From assembly GCF_023703465.1 (NCBI RefSeq), contig NZ_JAMQGP010000002.1, positions 310,001-374,000 on the forward strand: a stretch of 64,000 nucleotides of DNA. The letters run 5' to 3'. The DNA comes from Echinimonas agarilytica (GTDB lineage Bacteria; Pseudomonadota; Gammaproteobacteria; Enterobacterales; Neiellaceae). Below the pieces are notes generated by a model, which was not told where the DNA came from, did no database searches, and worked only from the letters and a program-made list of their open reading frames with translations. Position numbers and translations under genes: made by a program. Shown in pieces: positions 11,501 through 18,564 of the stretch; positions within the stretch are counted from its first letter, which is position 1; each line of letters begins with the position of its first letter.

Positions 11501-13020
11501 CCACGGTTTATGTGCAAGATGTTGATAATGGCTGGGTACGTGTTGCAGGTCAGGTATCACTGGATACAGATGGTCAAACGATTCATTGGGTGCCAGAAGA
11601 GCCGTTACCGGCAGGGCGTCGCTATTACGCTTACTTGTCGAGCGTGACGGACATCAGTGGCAATGTGAATTCTGCCGATGCATTTTACTTCTACACCAGT
11701 CTTGAAGAAGACTTGGAAGCGCCACGAGTGGTGAGCACCTCGGTCTTTGATGGACTGGCTGGCGTGCCAATCAATGCTCGCTTGCGTATCCAACTGAATG
11801 AAGCGGTGAATGAGCAGATGCTCGATGATGTTTATGTGAGTGTGAATGGTGAGAAACAAGCCGTGAACATGAGCTTCAACAGCGCGCGCACTTTACTGAC
11901 ATTGATTCCAAAAACCTTGTTGCCAAATGATACCGAAGTGCTGTTGCATGTCGGAGGATTAACGGACTTGTCAGGTAACGAGCAAGACTCAGCGATAGAT
12001 ATCCGTTTCACGACTGAGTTTGGTATCGATGTGTTAACCGGCAGCCGCCAACAGTACAGTCCTCGCCATGGCGCGGTTGATGTTGGACTGAACGCGGTGA
12101 TTAGCACGACGTACAGTGAGCGCATCGACCCCACAAGCTTGGTGAGCAATACGTACTACGTGACGAACCTGACCGAGAATCGTCGCATTGCGGGAGCGCT
12201 GAGTTTGAGTGCGGATGGACGTCAGGTGACGTTTACACCGGATGAGCTGCTCCAAGCTGGGCATCGTTATCAGGCGTTGGCAAACTACGGCACGTTTATG
12301 TTGGACTTAGCGGGCAATCGTGTGGGCTCATACGAGAACATCACATTCACTGCCGGTGATGCAGAAGATGATGCAGCACCGCAAGTGTTAGTGACGAACT
12401 TAAGCGCTGAGACCACCGAAGTGGCGGTGAACACGCCAGTGAAGCTTCGCTTTAATGAAGAGCTTGCACCGTATTGCGTGTCGAGCGATACCGTGACGCT
12501 GACCGGGAATGCAGGAGCGGTTGCGGGTACGGTGAGTTTGAGTTCAAATCGCCTTGATGTTGTGTTTACGCCGAGCGCGCATTTAGCGGCTGGAGTTGAA
12601 TACACCTTGAGTATCGATGGTGTGTGTGACGCCTCAGGCAATGCATTGACGGGCCAAGCAGTAACCTTCGAGACATCGGCTGTGGGCGAAGTGGATAACT
12701 CAGCGCCTCAATTAGTTTCGATTTCACCGGAGCATCGCTCTGTTGACCAGCCGCTCAATACGCCGATAGTGATGACATTTGATGATAGTCTCGATACTAG
12801 AGACATCACTGCGAACGTCAGTAGTGCTCAAATTCGAATTTATAGTGGCTCTAATTATTATGATGGAACCTTTAATGTCATCGAAAACGAAGTGACATTT
12901 ACACCGACCAATCCATTACCGGAAAATACATCGGTTACTATCTATCTGCGCTATGTACCTGATCGTGTCGGCAATACAACATGTTGCACTAGCCGATCTT
13001 TTACAACAACGTCGTTATAA
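5545..13020 (+). CDS. Giant secreted protein: TSP3 repeats, LVIVD propeller, 15 SbsA-type Ig domains
   Basis: The frame is open from 5410, but ATG at 5545 has an AAGG/AGGGA ribosome site and starts a signal peptide (MNKGLGTSKW...SSHA), giving 2491 residues. Order: Big_2 domain (about 105-190), calcium-type thrombospondin-3 repeats (DxDxDG, about 196-296), an LVIVD beta-propeller (about 400-700), an Ig-like domain, a second TSP3 block (about 802-870), then 15 Big_5/SbsA-type Ig domains of about 105 residues to the C-terminus. Domains 4-5 and 13-14 are identical in protein sequence. Domains 6 and 15 share a vicinal Cys pair. There is no C-terminal anchor or type I secretion signal, so the export route is unclear. 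A role as a long calcium-stabilised adhesin or matrix protein is inferred. It is followed at 9 bp by a small membrane-anchored protein and then a thioredoxin-fold protein. Confidence 0.85.
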   Translation: MNKGLGTSKWMMAVGLGLSTFTMSSHAFTLNDKCVINILNRTIQVSEDGGWALPNVPSNMGQIRARATCILDDGRTISGQSDYFNVVRNAVTKVGDIEFEALEPIPTSLHFSSTETLSLSAVDETFQLSVTAFYADSSVKDVTSGDTGINYSSTNSAIVTVDSNGVVTAQSNGVALVSARKDGVLASRRVAVTIGGDLDGDGIPDEVERELGLNPNDPIDALEDQDKDGLSAIDEYLAGTDMFNKDSDGDGIDDREELEAGDDGFVTNPLLADSDGDGISDGLEILGGSNPIDATSGDLADYLDFIVAAPENLFLTYNAIDGEASGQLTVTGYMLDGSAVDLTSQSSGTRYSVDDISIASFGLTDGQIFAGQSGSTKITVTNDDKQFVVDVNINEFEPVAQAALAIPGYANNVDIQGNVAYVAAGNAGLQVVDVRDRKNPAIVGAVDTSGTAIDVKVVGDVAYVADGESGLQLIDISEPESPIILSVLDTADIAQDVAIKDDFAFVADGRSGFEVINVANKNKPFSVGASEQITDVKGIAVEGKYLAAVGGTSLALFDIEDVTNPIRLSAVNIGTVKDVTIDNGYIYVAAYSTGYRVYKIGDDGSLELKGGDRTFVPRDVAATNGFVFFAEQLFPNVVAYVNTKDAENPFFQDTINLSPLGDYAGTGLALDATHAFITEERFVVSSDYKASGDSKLFIAQYRELSDLNGVAPTITMTAPAKDGVTVEGARLTLAANAQDDIAVARVDFYVNEEKVAQDTTFPYSIPFTVPLDNEHIGIRAVALDLAGTETETPLITLEVQNDEDSDGLGDEEEIQTWLSDPANPDSDSDGLNDGEEIARGTDPNKEDSDDDGINDGDEVRDGTDPTNPDVTAPVVSLTEPAADATEVPENTSIVISFSEVLTKKSVRAASVVVLEEGILPVDGTVKLIGGDQQLLFTPSGLLSDYTPYTVTVSGVRDTAGNELAEDYSFEFETGNTVDTVRPTVAAINPVNNSVDVPVNAALVVTMSERIDPDTITNDSFYVLDTSTNLRIEGLIDVKDDSQSITFTPNTAFLVGRRHRVYLSSEVRDLFGNQMSARSYYFTTAFEADGVAPTITSTTLTDGQTGVPTNTKLKVRFDEAINSYSIKSIELLSNGVAVAVTQSASNDLKQVTISPKLNLEPNTNYTLIVDGLSDLSGNLLAVPTEIGFTTSDGTDTQTGSRQQYSPRHGAVDVGLNAVISTTYSERIDPTSLVSNTYYVTNLTENRRIAGALSLSADGRQVTFTPDELLQAGHRYQALANYGTFMLDLAGNRVGSYENITFTAGDAEDDAAPQVLVTNLSAETTEVAVNTPVKLRFNEELAPYCVSSDTVTLTGNAGAVAGTVSLSSNRLDVVFTPSAHLAAGVEYTLSIDGVCDASGNALTGQAVTFETSAVGEMDTTTPRVLSIVPSSGSQDVSVSTRIEVTFSETLDVSNAAEIIRIYANGQSGEIAGDYAFDKNVMTFTPAQVLPGDTRINVQVYHVKDRVGNSGCCWNYNFQTEAQFDTDAPMVTSITPRDGVMDIGVNTPIVLTFSESLNAATVTNNNFKLYSNGSIITPSVYRSADARTVTLRGTWPAGQSVSVIATNNVKDLSNNALSDYVSLFSTAVVDTDTSRPSVSRLYPNSGATNVPSVDSIVMYTSEPMDESTLNDAFHVAENGVIVNGRLELTAQGQAIEFTPDEAFAENALVHVYLDSTARDDSGNAVNQYQGHFRMATSAATAGVRPSASAYVPSNGSQNVSLNPTIQVRYNQLMDEDSINDSLIVLRDNTGAVIASDISLDADGQTVHIKPLSLLAADLYHYVSLSSNILDADGDRQTWNRSFSFTTGADAVEDLQQPMVIAMSPAEGMTNVALNPRYHVRFDEAVNPVSFASESSMSVSFAASNQEILYHRYSPLAANTAYQEEVPEVKDFSGNLAVNHQVSFSTGESPDLKTPNYATYRPVSNSTVAVNSSVKWVMNEVIDAVSVSNSTVYVQDVDNGWVRVAGQVSLDTDGQTIHWVPEEPLPAGRRYYAYLSSVTDISGNVNSADAFYFYTSLEEDLEAPRVVSTSVFDGLAGVPINARLRIQLNEAVNEQMLDDVYVSVNGEKQAVNMSFNSARTLLTLIPKTLLPNDTEVLLHVGGLTDLSGNEQDSAIDIRFTTEFGIDVLTGSRQQYSPRHGAVDVGLNAVISTTYSERIDPTSLVSNTYYVTNLTENRRIAGALSLSADGRQVTFTPDELLQAGHRYQALANYGTFMLDLAGNRVGSYENITFTAGDAEDDAAPQVLVTNLSAETTEVAVNTPVKLRFNEELAPYCVSSDTVTLTGNAGAVAGTVSLSSNRLDVVFTPSAHLAAGVEYTLSIDGVCDASGNALTGQAVTFETSAVGEVDNSAPQLVSISPEHRSVDQPLNTPIVMTFDDSLDTRDITANVSSAQIRIYSGSNYYDGTFNVIENEVTFTPTNPLPENTSVTIYLRYVPDRVGNTTCCTSRSFTTTSL
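9132..9786 (+). repeat. 655-bp direct repeat, copy 1 (Ig domains 4-5)
   Basis: This copy matches 12036-12690 over 655 bp with two differences (A at 9372 versus G at 12276; T at 9603 versus G at 12507), both at third codon positions and both synonymous. The copies are 2904 bp (968 codons) apart and in frame. No transposase or target-site duplication is associated. Confidence 0.97.
12036..12690 (+). repeat. 655-bp direct repeat, copy 2 (Ig domains 13-14)
   Basis: Second copy of the 9132-9786 sequence, encoding the same 218 residues. The domains on each side (3 and 12 before, 6 and 15 after) are related but clearly diverged. The block duplication is therefore older than the near-identity of the core. 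Confidence 0.97.
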
Positions 13021-13029
13021 GGAGTGGGT

Positions 13030-13434
13030 ATGACTGTGCTCAATAACAAATGGCTGCTCGCATTAGCGATCGCATTCACTGGCGTTTGTATCTTTTACTT
13101 CGCAGGCCAGTCTTCAGACGAAGCTCAGCAAAAGCCTTCACAGGAGTCGTCGGCGAGCAGTACGTTGCAAGCCTTGGACAACGGTGATGATGAGGCATTG
13201 CCTGATTATCGACATGAAGTTCACCCCTCAACAGTTGAACAAACTGTAGAAGTGGACTTTGATGCTGATGCACTTCTGGCTCAAGCGGAGCAAGGAACAC
13301 AATTAATGATTGAAGAGTACAATCAGGTATTGGATGATCCTGAACAGCGTGAACGCATTGAGGCCGACTATAAAGAATCAGGTGAAGATGTAAAAAAAGC
13401 GCTTTTAGCAAAAATGAAGCGTGGTGAACTGTGA
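13030..13434 (+). CDS. Small membrane-anchored periplasmic protein, uncharacterised
   Basis: ATG at 13030 is chosen because AAGGAG at 13019-13024 overlaps the previous stop and sits 5 nt upstream; a GTG at 13024 is in frame but too close. The product has 134 residues with one N-terminal hydrophobic segment (about 8-25) that is probably an uncleaved anchor. A Gln/Ser-rich stretch and an acidic helical region (LLAQAEQGTQ...) follow. It matches no family I know. It lies between the giant Ig protein and the thioredoxin-fold gene and overlaps the latter by 4 bp, so translation is probably coupled. Confidence 0.65.
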   Translation: MTVLNNKWLLALAIAFTGVCIFYFAGQSSDEAQQKPSQESSASSTLQALDNGDDEALPDYRHEVHPSTVEQTVEVDFDADALLAQAEQGTQLMIEEYNQVLDDPEQRERIEADYKESGEDVKKALLAKMKRGEL

Positions 13435-14291
13435 GTCGGTTATGGGCTGTCGTTTGCCTTTGTGCAGCCATTTTTCAAACATATGCCAAGCCGTTGTTGA
13501 TCCCAAGCAAAGAGTTGCATTCTGAGTTCTTAATTGAAGCCTGGAAGCCAAATGCCCCCAGTATTGTGGTGTTTAAAGACCCTAATTGTGGGTATTGCAT
13601 TAAAGCGTTGCAAAACCTCGAACGGTATCAAGACTTCAATGTATTCATGTTTTGGTCACCTATTTTGGGTGCGTCTAGCGTTGCCAAAGTGAATGATATT
13701 TTTGAATGTTCAGATCCATTGAGTCTGGATGTATTTTCCGCCGTGGTTAATCGGCAGCCAGTGTTATGCAACGATGCTGATGGGGGTAAAACGCTTAGGC
13801 TTCGTACTTTAAATGATGCAATGATCTCTAATTATGACCCAAACTCAGTGCCGTCTTATTACTTTGGAGGGCAGCGCGTTAATGTGTCATCTTTAGAACG
13901 CTTTCAAAAAGATATCATCCGCAACATTATGCCAGTTCAGCTTGATTGGAGTCGATATGAGCCCATTCGCATCGATCAGCAAGGTCACCAAGGCTTAGCC
14001 AATGCCATTGTGTTTATGCCGGCCTCAAGGCCAAATAAAGTTGATGTAGCAGCGCTATTGAAAAACGATATACGTTATAACTGGTATATCGCAGGAGAAC
14101 AATGCGAGGCGTCAGCTTGCGATCAGGACATACATGCGAAAGCTTCTTCTGAACTTCGATTACTGTTGAATGTGACCAATACCGAACAACCTACAGTGGT
14201 AATTAACGGTATGGTAATACAACCAGAGCGTTACGCGTATTACCTGCATGCTGATGTGATTGATACGTTACAAGGGCTCACTGCTGGTTAA
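13431..14291 (+). CDS. Periplasmic thioredoxin-fold (DsbC-like) disulfide protein
   Basis: GTG at 13431 overlaps the preceding TGA (GTGA), which suggests translational coupling. The 286-residue product has a signal peptide (cleavage after QTYA) and the redox motif CGYC at 53-56 inside a thioredoxin-like beta-alpha-beta unit (IVVFKDPNCGYC). A cis-Pro loop candidate (VPSYYFGG) lies near 143. The second half (about 185-280) has another such pattern (IVFMP..., QPTVVING) but no CxxC, so it may be a degenerate second thioredoxin fold. CGYC is the active site of DsbC/DsbG, but the overall layout differs from DsbC. As last gene of the Ig/Cys-rich operon it is a likely dedicated oxidase or isomerase for those proteins; the partner assignment is inferred. 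Confidence 0.75.
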   Translation: MSRLWAVVCLCAAIFQTYAKPLLIPSKELHSEFLIEAWKPNAPSIVVFKDPNCGYCIKALQNLERYQDFNVFMFWSPILGASSVAKVNDIFECSDPLSLDVFSAVVNRQPVLCNDADGGKTLRLRTLNDAMISNYDPNSVPSYYFGGQRVNVSSLERFQKDIIRNIMPVQLDWSRYEPIRIDQQGHQGLANAIVFMPASRPNKVDVAALLKNDIRYNWYIAGEQCEASACDQDIHAKASSELRLLLNVTNTEQPTVVINGMVIQPERYAYYLHADVIDTLQGLTAG

Positions 14292-14312
14292 CGTGAGTTA
14301 AATCATGACCAT

Positions 14313-14340
14313 TAAAAAGGCGCCGAATGGCGCCTTTTTG
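14313..14340. terminator. Bidirectional rho-independent terminator
   Basis: An AAAAAGGCGCC / GGCGCCTTTTT hairpin with a 4-nt loop stands between the convergent thioredoxin-fold gene and prs. The A and T flanks let it end both transcripts. Confidence 0.9.
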
Positions 14341-14364
14341 CTTCAACAATGCAAGTCGTACGAT

Positions 14365-15309
14365 TTACCTGAACATGGCTGAAATTGATTCTTCGTTACT
14401 CACGCGGCGAATGGCTTCAGCCAATAAACCTGACATGGTTAATTGACGAACAATCGGTAATTTAGCCATATCTGGATGTAGTGGAATTGTATCGGTCACA
14501 ACCACTTCATCGAGCACAGAATCTTTTAAGTTGGCAACAGCTGAACCAGAGAAAACTGGGTGTGTTGCGTAAGCAAACACACGCTTAGCGCCTTGTTCTT
14601 TGAGCGCTTCAGCAGCTTTTGCTAAGGTGCCGCCGGTGTCGATCATGTCATCAACTAAGATACAGTCTCGGCCAGAAACTTCACCAATGATATTCATCAC
14701 TTGGCTAACGTTTGCACGAGGTCGACGCTTATCGATAATTGCTAAGTCGCAATCGTCCATCAGTTTGGCAACTGCGCGAGCACGAACAACACCACCGATA
14801 TCAGGTGAAACGATGACAGGTTTGTCAAAGTCGCGGCTCAGCATATCTTCGAGAAGGATAGGGCTGCCGAATACGTTGTCCACAGGCACATCAAAGAACC
14901 CTTGAATTTGCTCGGCATGCAAGTCGACTGTTAAAACACGATCGACGCCTACACTCGAAAGGAAATCAGCAACCACTTTGGCTGTGATTGGCACTCGAGT
15001 TGAGCGAACGCGGCGGTCTTGGCGTGAATAGCCGAAGTAGGGAATCACAGCGGTGATGCGGCCGGCAGATGCGCGACGCATGGCATCAACCATGACGATG
15101 AGCTCCATGAGATTGTCATTTGTTGGGGCACATGTGCTTTGAATAACAAAGACATCTAATCCACGAACGTTTTCTTTAATCTCTACGGCGATCTCGCCGT
15201 CACTGAAGCGACCAACGGTGGCTTGGCCTAACCGAACGTACAAGCGGTCGGCAATCTTCTGGGCGAGTTCTGGTGTTGCGTTACCAGCAAAAAGCTTCAT
15301 ATCGGGCAC
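14365..15309 (-). CDS. prs: Ribose-phosphate pyrophosphokinase
   Basis: Makes PRPP from ribose 5-phosphate and ATP for purine, pyrimidine, His, Trp and NAD synthesis; cytosolic. The 314 residues align along the full length with gammaproteobacterial Prs as I know it. They include the [10 protein letters not shown] start, the SRQDRR region, the [13 protein letters not shown] loop and the PRPP-binding [12 protein letters not shown] motif. The GTG start at 15309 has GAGGT about 8 nt upstream, and the GTG start is also used in E. coli prs. It lies downstream of tRNA-Gln and ispE in the usual order. Confidence 0.98.
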   Translation of the reverse strand: MPDMKLFAGNATPELAQKIADRLYVRLGQATVGRFSDGEIAVEIKENVRGLDVFVIQSTCAPTNDNLMELIVMVDAMRRASAGRITAVIPYFGYSRQDRRVRSTRVPITAKVVADFLSSVGVDRVLTVDLHAEQIQGFFDVPVDNVFGSPILLEDMLSRDFDKPVIVSPDIGGVVRARAVAKLMDDCDLAIIDKRRPRANVSQVMNIIGEVSGRDCILVDDMIDTGGTLAKAAEALKEQGAKRVFAYATHPVFSGSAVANLKDSVLDEVVVTDTIPLHPDMAKLPIVRQLTMSGLLAEAIRRVSNEESISAMFR

Positions 15310-15348
15310 GATGTTAACCTCGGGGTCGTCGTTGCCTGGTTTCAGAAA

Positions 15349-15423
15349 TGGCTGGGGTACCAGGATTTGAACCTGGGAATGGCGAGATCAAAACCCGCTG
15401 CCTTACCGCTTGGCGATACCCCA
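15349..15423 (-). tRNA. tRNA-Gln (anticodon TTG)
   Basis: A 75-nt cloverleaf is read on the minus strand. The acceptor TGGGGTA pairs with TACCCCA and the genome-encoded tail is GCCA. The anticodon stem is GCGGG/CTCGC with loop TTTTGAT (anticodon TTG), and the T-arm GGTTCAAATCC is standard. It lies between ispE and prs, a common gammaproteobacterial position. Confidence 0.97.
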
Positions 15424-15429
15424 TCACAA

Positions 15430-16278
15430 TTATTTGATGCACTTTATAGCCTGATGCAAAGGAGAAATATTGCAACCTTTACAAACAAAACCTGTCATTG
15501 AACTTGGTAATCTTAGCAGTGCCTGATGAGCATGTGAGGCTGAGTCGAACGCAGCAAACACACAACTCCCAGTGCCCGTCATTCTGGACGGCGCATATTC
15601 TACCAACCAGTTCAGGGCCTTTTCAACTTGTGGATGCGTATCACATACAATTTGTTGACAATCATTGCCTACTTTAGTCATATCGAGGTCAGTGGGCGCT
15701 AACTTGGGAGTGTCTCTGGGTAAGTCTTGATGCGTAAATACGTCGACGGTGCCAACATGAACGCCAGGATGAATCACCAAATAAGTACACTCGGGTGGTT
15801 CCATATCAGTAAATTTTTCGCCCACGCCTTCAGCAAATGTTGCTTTGCCATGAATGAAAATAGGTACGTCGGCGCCGAGTTCCAATCCAATTTTTGCTAA
15901 TGCCTCAATACTCAAATTTAAAGCCCACAACAGGTTACAAGCCATCAGCGTGGTTGCTGCATTCGAGCTTCCGCCGCCAATACCGCCTCCCATGGGCAAG
16001 CGTTTGACTAATTCAATATCGATGCCTTTTTGGCAGCCCGTTTTTTGCTGCAATAAGCGGGCTGCTTTGACTATCAAATTGTCATTGTTTGCAACACCAT
16101 CGATTGGGGTGTTGAGGCAAACATTACCATCATCCCGAACGGCAAAGCTCATTTCGTCGCTGTAATCAATAAATTGAAACAAAGTTTGAAGCTCATGATA
16201 GCCGTTGGCTAAACGGCCATTCACGTGCAAAAACAAATTTAATTTCGCAGGGGACGGGAGAGTGATTGAATTCAACAT
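15430..16278 (-). CDS. ispE: 4-diphosphocytidyl-2-C-methyl-D-erythritol kinase
   Basis: Fourth step of the MEP isoprenoid pathway: phosphorylates CDP-methylerythritol. The 282-residue GHMP-type kinase has the N-terminal PAKLNLFLHV motif, the ATP-binding glycine loop (LPMGGGIGGGSSNAAT, about 91-106) and the C-terminal RMTGTGSCVFAAF motif. The length is normal. It starts 4 bp after the lolB stop on the same strand, giving a lolB-ispE-(tRNA-Gln)-prs transcription unit. Confidence 0.97.
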   Translation of the reverse strand: MLNSITLPSPAKLNLFLHVNGRLANGYHELQTLFQFIDYSDEMSFAVRDDGNVCLNTPIDGVANNDNLIVKAARLLQQKTGCQKGIDIELVKRLPMGGGIGGGSSNAATTLMACNLLWALNLSIEALAKIGLELGADVPIFIHGKATFAEGVGEKFTDMEPPECTYLVIHPGVHVGTVDVFTHQDLPRDTPKLAPTDLDMTKVGNDCQQIVCDTHPQVEKALNWLVEYAPSRMTGTGSCVFAAFDSASHAHQALLRLPSSMTGFVCKGCNISPLHQAIKCIK

Positions 16279-16282
16279 TGAG

Positions 16283-16915
16283 TTATCGCCACTGGTGAAT
16301 CACCAGCTTAATGGTGAGCTCTGGGTGTTTTAGGGTAATAGTCGAGGGCAATGCAGGCATTGATTTAGATTCAGGGTAATACGCATTATAGGTAACTTTC
16401 CATTCATCACCCCAACCTTCAAGTGTTTGGTTAAAGCCTAAAAGGTGGCCGTTGGCATCGAGTGACATATTGGAAATATGGTTGGGTTCTGCATTGCCTG
16501 TGAGCCACTGAGTCATCGCTGAAATAGGCATTTTAAACCCGCTTAATTGCCAAACTAAAGTAGCAAGAGATGATCCGGTATGCTCTTGTCCATCGGCCTT
16601 AATACGAGCAATAGCCCCAGATTGTTCCGCCTCAAGTAATGTTACGCCAAGCATATTACTGAGTATTAACTTGGAGTGAGTCGAGTGATGCGCCCAGTTC
16701 ATTCGTGTGCTTTGGCGGTCATCCGGTGTGATAATGGCAATTTTGCCAGATGCATGCCATTGCTCAAGCTTGTTGAGAGCATGACGGTGTGCCACGTATT
16801 TTGACATAAGCTCTGATGTGACATTGACATGTGTTGAATCTGGAGGGAGTTCGGGAGAGAACAAAGCACAGCCATTAAGTGTTAAAAAAAGGGCGAGTAA
16901 GAGGCAATGCTTCAT
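16283..16915 (-). CDS. lolB: Outer-membrane lipoprotein LolB
   Basis: LolB receives lipoproteins from LolA and inserts them in the outer membrane. ATG at 16915 is chosen because the peptide MKHCLLLALFLTLNGC is a lipoprotein signal with lipobox LNGC (Cys 16). A longer frame to 16978 would start upstream of a good extended -10 promoter element and adds an odd leader. The 210-residue length and the position between hemA and ispE are typical. Family motifs such as W-ASGKIAI, MLGVTLLEAEQ and a closing ELTIKLVI strand are present. Confidence 0.92.
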   Translation of the reverse strand: MKHCLLLALFLTLNGCALFSPELPPDSTHVNVTSELMSKYVAHRHALNKLEQWHASGKIAIITPDDRQSTRMNWAHHSTHSKLILSNMLGVTLLEAEQSGAIARIKADGQEHTGSSLATLVWQLSGFKMPISAMTQWLTGNAEPNHISNMSLDANGHLLGFNQTLEGWGDEWKVTYNAYYPESKSMPALPSTITLKHPELTIKLVIHQWR

Positions 16916-17269
16916 GCAATTTCTGGGTCTTTGATCGTTTTGTGCAAAGAGTATAACAGCGCAGATAAGTGCTTTCACTAACTCGATAGCGAACTTTGGT
17001 GATGAGAATATATTTCATATTAAACGTTTTCACTCAGCAGTGAATTGTTAATTTCTTTTCAATGAAGCACAAAACAGTGGGCGATGGGATGAATGCTCAC
17101 TTTAATTACGGGGCTGTTTTGACGTAGAATGCAATTATAAATCACAATTTATGTGTGACATATAATATTGAGTAAGGTGGGCAATAGGCCTGACTTTAAC
17201 GATAAATAAATGAGCTGAATGCCAACGCGCGTTCAGCCGCCAGTAGAGTTAGGTCCAGATTAAACAGTT
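16916..17269. promoter_or_regulatory. Divergent lolB/hemA promoter region
   Basis: A 354-bp non-coding stretch. On the minus strand an extended -10 (TGT followed by TATACT, 16950-16958) stands about 35 nt before the lolB ATG. On the plus strand TATAAT at 17161-17166 is a possible hemA -10, but no good -35 is seen. The region is AT-rich, with a short TTCACT/AGTGAA inverted repeat near 17028-17045. Confidence 0.5.
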
Positions 17270-18535
17270 ATGGCATTAATTGCATTGGGAATTAACCATC
17301 AGACAGCACCGGTCTCGTTGAGAGAACGCGTGGCGTTTGATCCTGACTGTTTGCCCGATGCATTAAAGCAACTTCAAATGCGCCAAGGCTGCCAAGGTGC
17401 AGTGATTTTATCGACCTGTAATCGGACAGAACTTTATGTGGAAGATGAAGGCTCGCCAGAGCAGTTGCTCGATTGGTTAGTGGCTTTTCATCAGGTTGAT
17501 CGTACAGAACTCGAACAGCACGTTTACGCCCTCAAAAAAACTGAAGCGATCAGTCATTTGATGTGTGTTTCGGCTGGCTTAGACTCGTTGATCTTGGGCG
17601 AACCACAGATTTTAGGGCAAGTAAAACAAGCGTATGCACAGGCAAAATCGCTTGATACTGTAAGCTATTTACTCGAGCGATTGTTTGACCGAGCGTTTAC
17701 CGTCGCCAAACAAGTTCGGACTCAAACCGACATTGGTGCAAGTGCGGTATCTGTCGCCTACGCAGCGGTGAATCTTGCAAAGCACATTTTTGGGCAATTG
17801 GACAAAGCCAAAGTGTTGTTGGTTGGAGCTGGTGAAACTATCGAGCTTGTCGGAAAGCACCTTCAAGATCAAGGTGTTACTGAATCTGTGGTGTCAAATC
17901 GAACACTGGCAAGAGCATCAGCATTGGCGGATCAATTTAATGGTCGGGCAGTGACGCTGCATCAGTTGGGCGATGAATTGAATAAAGCTGACATTGTGAT
18001 TAGTTCAACGGCTAGCCCAATGCCCATTGTGGGTGTGGGCGCTGTAAGTACGGCGCTTAAAGCACGTCGTCGGCAGCCCATGTTGCTTGTTGATTTAGCC
18101 GTGCCGCGCGATATAGAGCCCGAGGTAGGGGACTTGCGAGACGCTTATTTATATACAGTGGATGATTTGCAAAACATTATCGCTGACAACATGTCTTCAC
18201 GCGAAGCTGCGGCCAAAGAAGCCAATGCAATGGTGCAAGAGCATGCCAAATTATTCATGCAATGGGTGAGAGCGCAGAAGTCGGTCTCGGCCATTAAGCA
18301 GTATCGTCAACAAGGTGAAATGAACCGAGATGAATTGGTGAATAAAGCCTTGTTGTCGCTCGACAATGGTCAACCCGCCGATCAAGTGGTCCGTGAGTTG
18401 GCTTACAAATTGACGAATACCCTGATGCATCCCACCACAAAAGCGTTGCAACAGGCTGGAACCGAACAACAGTCACAACGACTGGCACATCTCGCAGACA
18501 GTCTTGGACTGGCTCTTAAGAAAGACGAGCATTAG
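17270..18535 (+). CDS. hemA: Glutamyl-tRNA reductase
   Basis: First committed step of C5 tetrapyrrole synthesis: reduces Glu-tRNA to glutamate-1-semialdehyde. The 421 residues carry the catalytic Cys at 50 in [11 protein letters not shown], the [16 protein letters not shown] motif and the NADPH-binding Rossmann segment ([16 protein letters not shown]). The C-terminal dimerisation helix is present. It heads a tightly spaced run with prfA (29 bp) and prmC, the common gammaproteobacterial order. Confidence 0.98.
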   Translation: MALIALGINHQTAPVSLRERVAFDPDCLPDALKQLQMRQGCQGAVILSTCNRTELYVEDEGSPEQLLDWLVAFHQVDRTELEQHVYALKKTEAISHLMCVSAGLDSLILGEPQILGQVKQAYAQAKSLDTVSYLLERLFDRAFTVAKQVRTQTDIGASAVSVAYAAVNLAKHIFGQLDKAKVLLVGAGETIELVGKHLQDQGVTESVVSNRTLARASALADQFNGRAVTLHQLGDELNKADIVISSTASPMPIVGVGAVSTALKARRRQPMLLVDLAVPRDIEPEVGDLRDAYLYTVDDLQNIIADNMSSREAAAKEANAMVQEHAKLFMQWVRAQKSVSAIKQYRQQGEMNRDELVNKALLSLDNGQPADQVVRELAYKLTNTLMHPTTKALQQAGTEQQSQRLAHLADSLGLALKKDEH

Positions 18536-18564
18536 CTGCTCGCATACTCACATATCAGGTTTTC

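Noticed and set aside
9132-12690. 655-bp direct repeat as an insertion element or composite transposon
   Set aside because: No transposase, no inverted ends; both copies lie in frame within one protein and encode whole Ig domains.
16916-16978. 63-bp N-terminal extension of lolB
   Set aside because: The extended -10 element at 16950-16958 would lie inside the extension, and the lipoprotein signal begins at 16915.
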